A DNA stretch of 64,000 nt from Avibacterium sp. 21-586. Lineage in GTDB: Bacteria > Pseudomonadota > Gammaproteobacteria > Enterobacterales > Pasteurellaceae. Shown here piece by piece: positions 45,710-54,985 of this stretch (positions are counted from its first letter, which is position 1; the number at the start of each line of letters is the position of its first letter). The stretch spans positions 1 through 64,000 of the forward strand of contig NZ_JAKKOD010000001.1 in NCBI RefSeq assembly GCF_026226775.1. Direction: 5' to 3'. Made by a program: the position numbers and the translations under genes. Below the pieces are notes generated by a model, which had not been told where the DNA came from, did not search any database, and saw only the letters and a program-made list of their open reading frames with translations.

Positions 45710-47980
45710 TTAGATTTTACACGCCCCACCAGCACAATCGTCATTGAGATCTTCTTGTGCATCTTCTGCACCATCACGCGTGTTTTGGTAGTAAAGGGTT
45801 TTCACGCCGTATTTGTAAGCGGTTAATAAATCTTTTAACAACACTTTCATTGGCACTTTACCGTCTTCAAAACGTTGCGGATCATAGTTGGTGTTGGCAG
45901 AAATCGATTGGTCGATAAATTTTTGCATAATGCCAACCAGATGCAAGTAACCGTCGTTATTTGGAATGTCCCATAATAATTCGTAGTTTTCACTTAAGTT
46001 TTCATAATCGGGTACAACCTGTTTTAGGATACCGTCTTTTGAGGCTTTAACGCTAACGTGGCCACGCGGTGGTTCAATACCATTAGTCGCATTAGAAATT
46101 TGCGATGAGGTTTCTGATGGCATCAGTGCTGTCAAGGTTGAGTTGCGTAAGCCGAAGGCTTTAATGTCTTGACGTAGGCTTTCCCAATCGTAATGTAATG
46201 GCTCTTGCGTGAGCGTATCGATATCTTTCTTATAAGTATCAATCGGTAAAATACCTTGTGCGTAAGTGGTTTGGTTGAAATACTCACAAGCGCCTATTTC
46301 TTTGGCTAGGTTCATTGAAGCTTTTAATAAATAGTATTGAATGGCTTCGAAAGTGCGGTGCGTGAGATCGTTAGCACTACCGTCTGAATAACGCACACCA
46401 TTTTTGGCTAAATAATAAGCGAAGTTGATCACCCCAATGCCTAAAGAACGGCGTGCAAGAGAGCTACGTTTTGCCGCAATTACAGGGTAATCTTGGTAAT
46501 CTAATAGGGCATCTAGCGCACGTACAGCGAGATCGGCAAGCCCATCGAGTTCATCAAGGCTTTCAATCGCGCCTAAGTTGAAGGCAGAAAGCGTACAGAG
46601 CGCAATTTCCCCTTCTTCATCGTGGATATGAGAAAGCGGCTTAGTTGGCAATGCAATTTCTAAACAAAGGTTAGATTGGCGCACAGGTGCGACGCTTGGA
46701 TCAAATGGCGAGTGCGTATTACAGTGATCCACATTCTGAATATAGATGCGCCCTGTTGAAGCACGTTCTTGCATTAATAGCGAGAACAGCTCAACGGCTT
46801 TCACGCTGCGCTTACGAATGTTTGGATCTTGCTCATATTGCGTGTAAAGACGCTCAAATTCATCTTGATCAGCGAAGAATGCTTCGTATAACCCCGGCAC
46901 ATCAGAAGGGCTAAACAAGGTGATCTCGCCGCCTTTGATTAAGCGTTGATACATTAATTTGTTAAGCTGAACGCCATAATCCATATGGCGAACACGATTA
47001 TCTTCTACACCACGGTTATTTTTTAACACTAACAGGCTTTCCACTTCTAAGTGCCAAATCGGATAATAAACCGTTGCCGCACCACCACGCACGCCACCTT
47101 GCGAACAAGATTTCACCGCAGTTTGGAAGTATTTATAGAATGGAATACAGCCCGTATGGAACGCTTCACCACCACGGATTTGGCTACCTAAGGCACGAAT
47201 TGCCCCAGCATTTACCCCAATTCCCGCACGTTGTGAAACATATTTCACAATGGCAGAAGCCGTGGCGTTAATCGAATCTAAACTATCGCCACATTCAATT
47301 AATACACAAGAACTGAACTGGCGCGTTGGTGTACGCACCCCAGCCATAATGGGGGTAGGCAGAGAAATTTTAAATGTTGATGTGGCATCATAGAAACGGC
47401 GTACATAGTCTAAGCGCGTTTCTTTTGGATAGTTTGAGAACAGGCTCGCCGCCACCAAAATATACAAGAACTGGGCTGATTCATAAATTTCACCCGTTAC
47501 ACGGTTTTGTACTAAATATTTGCCTTCAAGCTGTTTTACTGCCGCGTAAGAGAAGGTCATATCACGCCAGTGATCTAAAAAGCCGTCCATTTCGTCCCAT
47601 TCTTCACGGCTATAATCGGTTAGCAAGGCTTGATCATATTTGCCTAAACGCACTAATTTCTTAACGTGATCATACAAACGTGGTGGATCAAAATGCCCAT
47701 AGGCTTTTTTACGCAAATGGAAAACCGCAAGGCGAGCAGCCAAATATTGATAATCAGGTGTATCTTTGCTGATTAAATCTGCCGCTGCTTTAATAATGGT
47801 TTCGTGAATATCCGAAGTGCGAATGCCTTCATAAAATTGAATGTGGGAACGCAATTCCACTTGAGAAACAGAAACGTTATCCAATCCTTCCGCAGCCCAA
47901 GTAATTACGCGGTGAATTTTATCTAAATCGATGGGTTCTTGTTTTCCGTCACGTTTGGTGACCATCATAGCTTTGTCCAT
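45710..47980 (-). CDS. nrdA: ribonucleoside-diphosphate reductase, alpha subunit (class Ia)
   Basis: NrdA is the catalytic subunit making deoxyribonucleotides. Starting at the ATG at 47980 gives 756 residues (761 in E. coli) with the known N-terminus MDKAMMVTKRDGKQEPIDLD. The frame opens 24 codons earlier at 48052, across the NrdR boxes, which argues against that start. An ATP cone covers about 1-95; active-site cysteines lie in RQFSSCVLIECG and RQSNLCLEIALP, and the redox tail is DCAGGACKI. It lies upstream of nrdB. Confidence 0.95.
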   Translation of the reverse strand: MDKAMMVTKRDGKQEPIDLDKIHRVITWAAEGLDNVSVSQVELRSHIQFYEGIRTSDIHETIIKAAADLISKDTPDYQYLAARLAVFHLRKKAYGHFDPPRLYDHVKKLVRLGKYDQALLTDYSREEWDEMDGFLDHWRDMTFSYAAVKQLEGKYLVQNRVTGEIYESAQFLYILVAASLFSNYPKETRLDYVRRFYDATSTFKISLPTPIMAGVRTPTRQFSSCVLIECGDSLDSINATASAIVKYVSQRAGIGVNAGAIRALGSQIRGGEAFHTGCIPFYKYFQTAVKSCSQGGVRGGAATVYYPIWHLEVESLLVLKNNRGVEDNRVRHMDYGVQLNKLMYQRLIKGGEITLFSPSDVPGLYEAFFADQDEFERLYTQYEQDPNIRKRSVKAVELFSLLMQERASTGRIYIQNVDHCNTHSPFDPSVAPVRQSNLCLEIALPTKPLSHIHDEEGEIALCTLSAFNLGAIESLDELDGLADLAVRALDALLDYQDYPVIAAKRSSLARRSLGIGVINFAYYLAKNGVRYSDGSANDLTHRTFEAIQYYLLKASMNLAKEIGACEYFNQTTYAQGILPIDTYKKDIDTLTQEPLHYDWESLRQDIKAFGLRNSTLTALMPSETSSQISNATNGIEPPRGHVSVKASKDGILKQVVPDYENLSENYELLWDIPNNDGYLHLVGIMQKFIDQSISANTNYDPQRFEDGKVPMKVLLKDLLTAYKYGVKTLYYQNTRDGAEDAQEDLNDDCAGGACKI

Positions 47981-48015
47981 AGAAGTGATTCCAACTGGTT
48001 GTGTTATGTGCAAAA

Positions 48016-48031
48016 GCACAAGATATAGTGG
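48016..48031 (-). promoter_or_regulatory. NrdR box 1 upstream of nrdA
   Basis: GCACAAGATATAGTGG fits the NrdR consensus acaCwAtATaTwGtgt. It lies 36 bp upstream of the nrdA ATG, 31 bp centre-to-centre from the second box, the three-helical-turn spacing typical of NrdR operators. Confidence 0.85.
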
Positions 48032-48046
48032 ATTATTAAAAACGCA

Positions 48047-48062
48047 ATACAAGATAATGTGT
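48047..48062 (-). promoter_or_regulatory. NrdR box 2 upstream of nrdA
   Basis: ATACAAGATAATGTGT, the second of two boxes. NrdR represses ribonucleotide reductase genes when dATP is high. nrdR itself is not in the window. Confidence 0.85.
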
Positions 48063-48177
48063 TCTTAACAAAACTGCAAGCACTAAATTTTTGCTTATTT
48101 TAGGCAAAATTCTTGACAGAAACTAAGTTATTTATAAATAAGAAAAAATCTCAATAAGGAAAATTCGGTAACAGGTA

Positions 48178-48272
48178 CTACCAATTTGGGGTATGACCAC
48201 TAGCGTCTTTACCAGAATAAATAGGCTCTAAATGAATGTTTAAAATTTGCTTAGATAGGAAGCCAATAAAAA
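48178..48272 (-). pseudogene. short C-terminal coding remnant, family unknown
   Basis: About 30 codons on the minus strand end in PIYSGKDASGHTPNW then TAG (48180-48178). The text looks like real protein end rather than random translation, but upstream stops and an uptake signal (about 48289) break it off, and no start is seen. I do not recognise the family. Confidence 0.35.
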
Positions 48273-48338
48273 TTCTCACAAAATTTTGACCGCACTTTCA
48301 TTTCCTATGATGAAAGAATTAGTTGAACATTTTAGTTA

Positions 48339-48376
48339 AAAAAATGGCCCCATCTTGAGTAAGTTGGGGCTATTTT
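48339..48376 (-). terminator. terminator of rnb
   Basis: TGGCCCCA (48345-48352) pairs with TGGGGCTA (48365-48372), and seven T follow on the minus strand. It begins about 30 bp after the rnb stop. Confidence 0.85.
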
Positions 48377-48404
48377 TATTTGATATAGTGGGGGAGAAAA
48401 GCGT

Positions 48405-50384
48405 TTAAGCCAAAACTTGTCCAATAATACTTCGTGTTTCTTCTTTCACTTCTGTGAGTTGTACTTGGATTTTATCGCCGATTTTATAGGTTTTTTCGCC
48501 TTTGATATAAAGGGCGATTTCGTCTGGGTTTACCTGCATTTCTTCCTTGTTATTGTGAATGGTGGAAGCGGGGATAAACATTGATGCACCATTTTCTAAC
48601 AATAACACACGTAAGCCACCGCGCATGACATCTTGGATTTCTGCTTCAAATTGGGGTTTGTTTTCCATTTTGTCGGCTAAATAACGGCAGTATAGCCAGT
48701 CGGCAATATCTCGTTCAATTAAACGGTTTTGACGGCGTGCTTCTTGTAAGCGTTGCAACACATCGTCTGCTGGTCTGTGATATTGCTGAGTAGTTAGGCT
48801 CGCTTTGATTAAACGGTGATTGACCATATCCGAATATTTACGGATTGGTGATGTCCAAGTGGCGTAGCCTTCCAGCCCTAAACCAAAGTGAGGGGCAAGA
48901 TCCGCTTTAAATTCCGCAAAGGTGAGATAGCGGCGCAGGCGCAGTTCAAGATAATCTCCTTCAATGGGTTCAATATCGTGGCGCATACGGCAGTAGCCTT
49001 CAAGGGTTGCCAAGTTTTCGCTAGAATAACGCTCTTTGAGTTCCGCTTCATTTTCTTCATTAGCTAATTGTGAAAGCAGAAATTGTTGTGCAGCCGCAAG
49101 ATTTTTTTGATCAAAACCGCTGTGTGTGTTGAAAATACCACATTGTGCCGTTTCATTGAGATATTGCGCGGCACAAATATTGGCTAAGATCATTGATTCT
49201 TCGACGATTTGGTTCGCAATGCGGCGATATTCTGCCACAATCTCTGCTACTTTGCCGTTTTCTGCTAATTTAAAACTGTAATCCGGTTTTTCTTTAAATA
49301 ATAAAGAATGGGTTTTACGCCATTGAATACGCGCAAGGGTGAATTGGTGTAGCAAATCAATTTGATTTTTCGTGGCAGGATCTTCTGGTTGCCACGCATT
49401 TTCTTGTTGTTCTAAATAATCTGAAACCTTGTTATATGCTAACTTCGCCTTAGATTGTACATTGGCGGATTGGAAAACGGGTTTATTGCGAATGTTGCCT
49501 TGTTGATCAATTTCAATGGTGCAAACCAATGCAGGGCGCACTTCATTTTCCATTAGGGAACAAAGGTCATCAGAAAGCTCACGCGGCAACATTGGAATGT
49601 TGAAACCCGGCAGATAATTGGTGAAACAACGCTGTTTAGCTTCTTGTTCAATCAGTGAATTTTCATCAATGTAAGCGGTAGGATCGGCAATCGCCACCAC
49701 TAATTTCCAGCCAACGGTTTGGCCATTTTCTTCCAAAGTTTCGATATAAAGCGCATCGTCCATATCTTGCGTGCTTTCACTATCGATAGTCACGAAATGA
49801 AGTGCGGTCAAATCTTCACGAGTTTGTTGATCGAGCATTGTGTAGCTTTCTTGCCCTTGAACAGGGTAGCGCGATTGCTGATGGCGCGCGAGCGTTACCC
49901 ACCAAGGGGCAAATTCATCGTCTTTTTGACAAATGAATTGTGTGATTTGGGCGAACAAAAAGCGATCATCGCGTAGTGGGTGAGTTTTTAATTCTGCTAC
50001 CACCCAATCGCCTTCTTGCAGATCTTCTGTTACCGCTTTGGCTTTATTTGCGCCAATAGGTTGATTGAGCTGTGGATGATCCACCAATACTTGCAATTTT
50101 TTGTCTTTATTAAACCGCACTTTGGCGATAAAACGGGTTAGCATTGGCTCGAGCAGTTCTTCTGGTTCGGCCTGTTCTTTATCGCCAATGGTTTCAATGC
50201 GCGCTTTGATTTTATCGCCGTGCATCACTTTTTTCATTGCAGCAGGGGGAATGAAATAGCTTTTTTTCTCTGTTTCTAAAAAGCCGAATGCCTTATCTGA
50301 ACCGCGCACCACGCCTTCAACCACGGGTTTGCTATCACGAATTTGCTGTTTTAATTGGGAAAGTAAGGGGTTATTTTGAAACAT
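48405..50384 (-). CDS. rnb: exoribonuclease II
   Basis: RNase II degrades single-stranded RNA from the 3' end. At 659 residues it is slightly longer than E. coli Rnb (644). Cold-shock domains (about 15-160) precede the RNB catalytic domain with TIDSESTQDMDDALYIE (about 194-210), whose aspartates bind magnesium, and ELSDDLCSLMENEVRPAL (about 268-285). The S1 domain follows (about 565-659). It lies 70 bp downstream of fabI on the same strand. Confidence 0.96.
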   Translation of the reverse strand: MFQNNPLLSQLKQQIRDSKPVVEGVVRGSDKAFGFLETEKKSYFIPPAAMKKVMHGDKIKARIETIGDKEQAEPEELLEPMLTRFIAKVRFNKDKKLQVLVDHPQLNQPIGANKAKAVTEDLQEGDWVVAELKTHPLRDDRFLFAQITQFICQKDDEFAPWWVTLARHQQSRYPVQGQESYTMLDQQTREDLTALHFVTIDSESTQDMDDALYIETLEENGQTVGWKLVVAIADPTAYIDENSLIEQEAKQRCFTNYLPGFNIPMLPRELSDDLCSLMENEVRPALVCTIEIDQQGNIRNKPVFQSANVQSKAKLAYNKVSDYLEQQENAWQPEDPATKNQIDLLHQFTLARIQWRKTHSLLFKEKPDYSFKLAENGKVAEIVAEYRRIANQIVEESMILANICAAQYLNETAQCGIFNTHSGFDQKNLAAAQQFLLSQLANEENEAELKERYSSENLATLEGYCRMRHDIEPIEGDYLELRLRRYLTFAEFKADLAPHFGLGLEGYATWTSPIRKYSDMVNHRLIKASLTTQQYHRPADDVLQRLQEARRQNRLIERDIADWLYCRYLADKMENKPQFEAEIQDVMRGGLRVLLLENGASMFIPASTIHNNKEEMQVNPDEIALYIKGEKTYKIGDKIQVQLTEVKEETRSIIGQVLA

Positions 50385-50410
50385 AATTATTTTTTCTTAA
50401 TAAACGACAA

Positions 50411-50434
50411 AAGGCAGACGCATTGGTCTGCCTT
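50411..50434 (-). terminator. terminator of fabI
   Basis: AAGGCAGAC (50411-50419), 6-base loop, GTCTGCCTT (50426-50434). It lies in the 70-bp gap before rnb. The T-run on the minus side is short. Confidence 0.7.
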
Positions 50435-50453
50435 ATTTTTGTAAAAGTTAAAA

Positions 50454-51242
50454 TTATTCCGCACCTAATTCACTCATTGCGGTAATGCTGAAACCTGCAT
50501 CAACGTGCAACACTTCGCCTGTTACCCCTGAAGCTAAATCAGAACATAAGAAAGCCGCTGAATTACCTACATCTTCAATGGTTACTGTACGGCGTAATGG
50601 CGCAGTATTTTCAAAGGTTGCCAACATTTTCTTGAAGTTTTTAATGCCAGATGCCGCAAGCGTACGGATTGGGCCAGCTGAAATCGCGTTTACACGGATA
50701 CCATCTTTACCTAAATCTGCTGCCATCACACGGGTGCTAGCTTCAAGAGAGGCTTTCGCTAAACACATCACGTTATAGTTTGGAATTGCACGCTCCGCGC
50801 CTAAGTAGGTGAGTGTTACCAAGCCTGAATTTGGATTAAGCATAGGGCGCGCTGCTTGTGCCATTGCGACAAAGCTGTATGCGCTGATATCGTGAGCAAT
50901 GCGGAAACCTTCGCGTGTTGCGGCGTTTACATAATCGCCATCTAACTGATCACCAGGTGCGAACGCAATGGCGTGTACGAAACCATCAAATTTTTCCCAA
51001 TGTTTGCTTAATTCCGCAAAACAGTGAGTGATATTTTCATCGCTTGCCACATCAAGGGGAAGAATGATGTCTGAACCAAATTCTTTGGCAAATTCTTCTA
51101 CGCGTGGTTTTAATTTATCGTTTAAATAAGTGAAAGCCAATTCTGCGCCCTCACGTTTCATTGCAGTCGCAATCCCATAAGCAATAGAACGATTGCTTGC
51201 TAAACCTGTGATTAAAATACGTTTACCAGTTAAGAAACCCAT
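50454..51242 (-). CDS. fabI: enoyl-[acyl-carrier-protein] reductase (NADH)
   Basis: FabI completes each fatty-acid elongation cycle and is the triclosan/isoniazid-class target. It has 262 residues, as in E. coli. The cofactor motif [13 protein letters not shown] (about 13-25) is the FabI-specific variant of the SDR glycine loop. The catalytic Tyr-x6-Lys is in [16 protein letters not shown] (about 154-169), and HAIAFAP is near 90-96. The ATG at 51242 follows the AGGAATAAAAA site. It is read in the same direction as rnb. Confidence 0.97.
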   Translation of the reverse strand: MGFLTGKRILITGLASNRSIAYGIATAMKREGAELAFTYLNDKLKPRVEEFAKEFGSDIILPLDVASDENITHCFAELSKHWEKFDGFVHAIAFAPGDQLDGDYVNAATREGFRIAHDISAYSFVAMAQAARPMLNPNSGLVTLTYLGAERAIPNYNVMCLAKASLEASTRVMAADLGKDGIRVNAISAGPIRTLAASGIKNFKKMLATFENTAPLRRTVTIEDVGNSAAFLCSDLASGVTGEVLHVDAGFSITAMSELGAE

Positions 51243-51357
51243 TTTTTATTCCTATTTATGATGAAAAAATTATGCATAGTATAAGGGAAAAGTGGCACTT
51301 ATACAAAGCTGACCTGAAAATTCGCAAAATTTACACCGCACTTTGCTTTCCTATTTT

Positions 51358-52113
51358 TTATGCGGGATTGTAAATATCTTTAAACTCCACGTCAAAACCG
51401 TGATTTTCTGCGAGCCATTCCCCTAAGGCTTTCACGCCGTAACGCTCGGTGCAATGGTGGCCTGCGGCGAAGAAATTAATGCCTTGTTCACACGCAGAAT
51501 GAATGGTTTGCTCGGAAACTTCACCCGTAATGTACGCATCAAGCCCTTGTTGCGCGGCAATATCAATATAGCCTTGCCCACCGCCAGTGCAAATGCCTAC
51601 ACTGCGGATTAAGTGCGGTGCATTTTCACCACAAAAAAGGGGCTTACGCTGTAATTGTTGTTCAATGCGTTGCGCTAATGCTTCACCGCTGATCGGCGTT
51701 TTCAACTTGCCATAAACGGGAATACTGAATTTTCCTTGCTCCAACGGTTGCAGATCTTCAATACCCAGCAATGCAGCAAGCTGTGCGTTATTGCCCAGCT
51801 CAGGGTGAACATCAAGGGGCAAATGATAGGCATAAAGATTAATATTATTTTGCAATAATGCCTTGATGCGCTTGCCTTTCATTCCCCGAATACAGGGATT
51901 TTCACTTTTCCAAAAATAACCGTGGTGAACCAAAATGGCATCGGCATTTTGCGCAATGGCATAATCAATCAAGGCTTGGCTTGCGGTTACACCAGTAATG
52001 ATTTTTTTCACCTGCTCTTTGCCTTCCACTTGCAATCCATTTGGTGCATAGTCGGCAATCGCATCAGAATCCAGTTTTTGATTAATTAGTTGTTCGAGTG
52101 CTAATTTGTTCAT
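51358..52113 (-). CDS. ybgI: Nif3-like dinuclear metal-centre protein YbgI
   Basis: A 251-residue member of the NIF3/YbgI family (E. coli 247), which forms a hexameric toroid with a dinuclear metal site. HHGYFWK (about 63-69), AYHLPLDVHPELGNNAQLA (about 95-113) and the C-terminal GHHCTERYGVKAL (about 218-230) hold the metal ligands. In E. coli a role in 7,8-dihydroneopterin/GTP-derived chemistry or peptide damage has been proposed without certainty. It lies downstream of lysS on the same strand. Confidence 0.9.
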   Translation of the reverse strand: MNKLALEQLINQKLDSDAIADYAPNGLQVEGKEQVKKIITGVTASQALIDYAIAQNADAILVHHGYFWKSENPCIRGMKGKRIKALLQNNINLYAYHLPLDVHPELGNNAQLAALLGIEDLQPLEQGKFSIPVYGKLKTPISGEALAQRIEQQLQRKPLFCGENAPHLIRSVGICTGGGQGYIDIAAQQGLDAYITGEVSEQTIHSACEQGINFFAAGHHCTERYGVKALGEWLAENHGFDVEFKDIYNPA

Positions 52114-52134
52114 TCTTCTAATAAATTATAATAA

Positions 52135-52165
52135 AAAGAAAGATAACCAGTGGCTATCTTTCTTT
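52135..52165 (-). terminator. terminator of lysS
   Basis: AAAGAAAGATA (52135-52145), 9-base loop, TATCTTTCTTT (52155-52165): a perfect 11-bp stem with a T-run on the minus strand, 12 bp after the lysS stop. It abuts the ybgI start region, so ybgI likely has its own promoter. Confidence 0.8.
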
Positions 52166-52176
52166 GTTGAGTTTTT

Positions 52177-53685
52177 TTATCCTTTGTGTTTCATTGCTGG
52201 GAATAAAATCACATCACGGATTGATGGGGCGTTAGCGAAAAGCATTGCTAAACGGTCGATTCCTAAGCCTTCGCCTGCGGTTGGCGGTAAGCCGTGTTCA
52301 AGTGCGGTAACAAAATCGTCATCTTTGAACATCGCTTCATCATCGCCTGCTTCTTTTGCTGCAACCTGTGCATCAAAGCGTTCAGCTTGATCTTCTGCAT
52401 CGTTAAGCTCTGAGAAACCGTTACCAATTTCGCGTCCACCGATAAATAATTCAAAACGATCGGTAACTTCTGGGTTTTCATCATTACGGCGTGCTAATGG
52501 TGAAATTTCCGCAGGGTGAGCCATTAGGAACGTTGGCTGGATTAAGTGATGTTCAGCCACTTCTTCAAAAATTGCATTGACGATAGAGCCTAAGCCCCAA
52601 GATTTTTGTACTTCAATGCCTAGCTTAGTAGCTAATGTTTTGGCGCGATCTAAATCATACAGATCTTCTTTCACAATGCCTTTATCTGCACCGTATTTCA
52701 AAATCGCATCGTGCATTGTAATACGCTCGAATGGCTTGCCAAAATCAAATTCATATTCGCCATAAGGGACGATAGTGGTGCCTAAAATATCCAAGGCTAG
52801 CTTGCGTAACAACTCTTCGGTGTTATCCATTAAGTCGTGATAATCCGCATAGGCTTGGTAGTATTCAATCATCGTAAATTCAGGATTATGACGCACAGAA
52901 ACCCCTTCATTACGGAAGTTACGGTTTAGCTCAAAGACACGCTCAAAGCCACCGACAACAAGGCGTTTGAGATAAAGTTCTGGCGCAATACGCAGATACA
53001 TATCAATATCTAAAGCATTGTGATGAGTTACAAACGGACGCGCTGCCGCACCGCCGGGGATCACTTGCAACATTGGGGTTTCTACTTCAATAAAGCCTTT
53101 GCTGATGAAATATTCACGCATTCCTGCAATCACTTTTGAACGGATAATAAAAGTGCGGCGAGATTCTTCGTTAGAAATGAGATCCAAATAACGTTGGCGA
53201 TAACGCATTTCTTGATCTGCAAGACCGTGGAATTTATCTGGCAACGGACGTAATGCTTTGGTTAAAAGCTGCACTTCGCTAGCGCGCACGGTAAGCTCAT
53301 TGGTTTTGGTTTTGAATAGTATCCCTTTCACGCCCACAATATCGCCCAAATCCCAGTTGCCCACATCATCGGCATAAACGCCCTCAGGTAAGTTGTCGCG
53401 AGCAATATAAAGCTGGATACGACCACTCATATCTTGCAAGGTAACGAAAGTGGCTTTCCCCATAATTCGGCGCGTCATAATACGTCCTGCCACTTTCACT
53501 TCCACACCTTGTTCTTTCAAGGCTTCGCTATCAATCTCATCATATTGTTGATGTAAATCCTGCGCAAGGGCATCACGGCGGAAAGTATTTGGAAACGCAT
53601 TGCCTTTTTTACGCAATGCGGCTAATTTTTCACGGCGAACCAACATTTCACCGTTTAAATCTAATTCTTGGGTTTGTTCTGTCAT
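52177..53685 (-). CDS. lysS: lysyl-tRNA synthetase (class II)
   Basis: It charges tRNA-Lys with lysine. The 502 residues (505 in E. coli) have an OB-fold anticodon domain (about 60-150: [21 protein letters not shown]) and the class II catalytic core. Motif 2 lies in [20 protein letters not shown] (about 261-280) and motif 3 in GLGIDRLAM (about 475-483). prfB is 42 bp upstream, the standard prfB-lysS order. Confidence 0.97.
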   Translation of the reverse strand: MTEQTQELDLNGEMLVRREKLAALRKKGNAFPNTFRRDALAQDLHQQYDEIDSEALKEQGVEVKVAGRIMTRRIMGKATFVTLQDMSGRIQLYIARDNLPEGVYADDVGNWDLGDIVGVKGILFKTKTNELTVRASEVQLLTKALRPLPDKFHGLADQEMRYRQRYLDLISNEESRRTFIIRSKVIAGMREYFISKGFIEVETPMLQVIPGGAAARPFVTHHNALDIDMYLRIAPELYLKRLVVGGFERVFELNRNFRNEGVSVRHNPEFTMIEYYQAYADYHDLMDNTEELLRKLALDILGTTIVPYGEYEFDFGKPFERITMHDAILKYGADKGIVKEDLYDLDRAKTLATKLGIEVQKSWGLGSIVNAIFEEVAEHHLIQPTFLMAHPAEISPLARRNDENPEVTDRFELFIGGREIGNGFSELNDAEDQAERFDAQVAAKEAGDDEAMFKDDDFVTALEHGLPPTAGEGLGIDRLAMLFANAPSIRDVILFPAMKHKG

Positions 53686-53727
53686 TTTGTTTTACCTTTA
53701 AATTTCAGTGATTATTTTATTGTTCTA

Positions 53728-54826
53728 TTATAGCCCGGCCTTCAAACTCGCCTCAATAAATCTGTCCAAATCACCGTCTAGCACGGCTTGGGTGTTGCGG
53801 TTTTCTACGCCAGTACGCAGATCTTTTATGCGTGAATCATCAAGCACATAAGAACGAATTTGGCTGCCCCAGCCAATGTCGGATTTGTTATCTTCCATTG
53901 CTTGCTTTTCGGCGTTTTGCTTTTGCAATTCTAACTCGTAAAGTTTGGCTTTAAGCTGTTTCATCGCCTGATCTTTATTTTTATGCTGCGAACGATCATT
54001 TTGACATTGCACCACAATACCGCTTGGAATATGAGTAATTCGCACCGCACTTTCGGTTTTATTCACGTGCTGACCGCCCGCACCTGATGCACGATACACA
54101 TCAATACGCAAATCCGCTGGATTGATTTCAATATCAATATTGTCATCAATTTCAGGATAAACAAAGGCAGCGCTGAAAGAGGTGTGGCGGCGATTGTTTG
54201 AGTCAAAAGGGCTTTTACGCACTAAGCGGTGAATCCCGGTTTCGGTGCGTAGCCAACCAAATGCGTATTCGCCAGAAATGCGAATAGTGGCAGATTTTAT
54301 GCCAGCGACATCACCGTCTGAAACTTCCATTAATTCGGTTTTAAAGCCTTTGCTTTCCGCCCAACGCAAGTACATTCGCAACAGCATTTCTGTCCAGTCT
54401 TGCGCTTCTGTACCACCTGAGCCTGCTTGTAGATCTACATAGCAATCCGCTGCATCATTTGCACCGCTAAACATACGGCGAAACTCAAGCGCGGCTAATT
54501 TTTGTTCTAATTCATCTAATTCTGCGACGGCTTCGTTGAAGGTATCTTCATCTTCTGCGTCAATGGCAAGTTCTAACAAACCATCCACATCATCCAAGCC
54601 TTGCTCTAAATTTTTAATGGTATCTACCACCGCTTCTAAGCTGGCACGCTCTTTGCCGAGTGCTTGTGCTTTTTCTGGCTCGCTCCATACATCAGGCTGT
54701 TCAAGTTCAGCATTGACTTCTTCTAAACGTTCGACTTTGCTATCGAAGTCAAAGATACCCCCTAAGGGTTGCTGTACGTTCAGCGAGGTCGGCAATTTTA
54801 TTTTTGATTGGGTTAATTTCAAACAT
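53728..54826 (-). CDS. prfB: peptide chain release factor 2, with +1 programmed frameshift
   Basis: RF2 ends translation at UGA and UAA. The real start is the ATG at 54826: 25 codons (MFEINPVKN-like [20 protein letters not shown]... to GYL), then the in-frame UGA at 54751-54749, after which a +1 shift reads GAC and continues to 53728. The joined product is 365 residues, identical to E. coli RF2. The SPF codon-recognition tripeptide occurs in VRKSPFDS and the catalytic GGQ in SGAGGQHVN. An uninterrupted TTG-initiated frame from 54822 also exists but gives a non-homologous N-terminus and should not be used. Confidence 0.96.
54748..54761 (-). promoter_or_regulatory. prfB +1 frameshift site
   Basis: On the minus strand AGGGGG TAT CTT TGA C. 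The purine-rich AGGGGG acts as an internal Shine-Dalgarno just upstream of the CTT-TGA-C slip site. This is the classical RF2 autoregulatory signal: low RF2 leads to shifting at the UGA and more RF2. Confidence 0.95.
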
Positions 54827-54985
54827 AAATTCAGTTCTATTTCATTTTTGATACAAGGAGAAAATTATATGTTATTTTCGCACAATTGGGTAGGTCAATT
54901 ATGTTGAAAGCCTTTTCCTATTAGCTTGTTGGCAAGCGTTGTGATAGAATTCGCTTTTCTCAAGAAACGACATCAGGAAGGAAAA

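Larger units (their letters stand above)
47981..48404. other. nrdA upstream region and coding remnant
   Basis: About 420 bp. It holds paired NrdR-type boxes (48016, 48047), a rightward TTGACA followed by a TATAAA-like -10 near 48113-48142, a decayed coding fragment (48178) and the rnb terminator (48339). No intact gene is visible. Confidence 0.7.

Noticed and set aside
47981-48052. 24-codon upstream extension of nrdA
   Set aside because: It would place both codons and NrdR box 1 on the same bases, is not conserved, and lacks a ribosome site.
54749-54822. prfB starting at the TTG at 54822
   Set aside because: It avoids the UGA but gives an N-terminus unlike any RF2, while the ATG at 54826 with the +1 frameshift gives the conserved protein.
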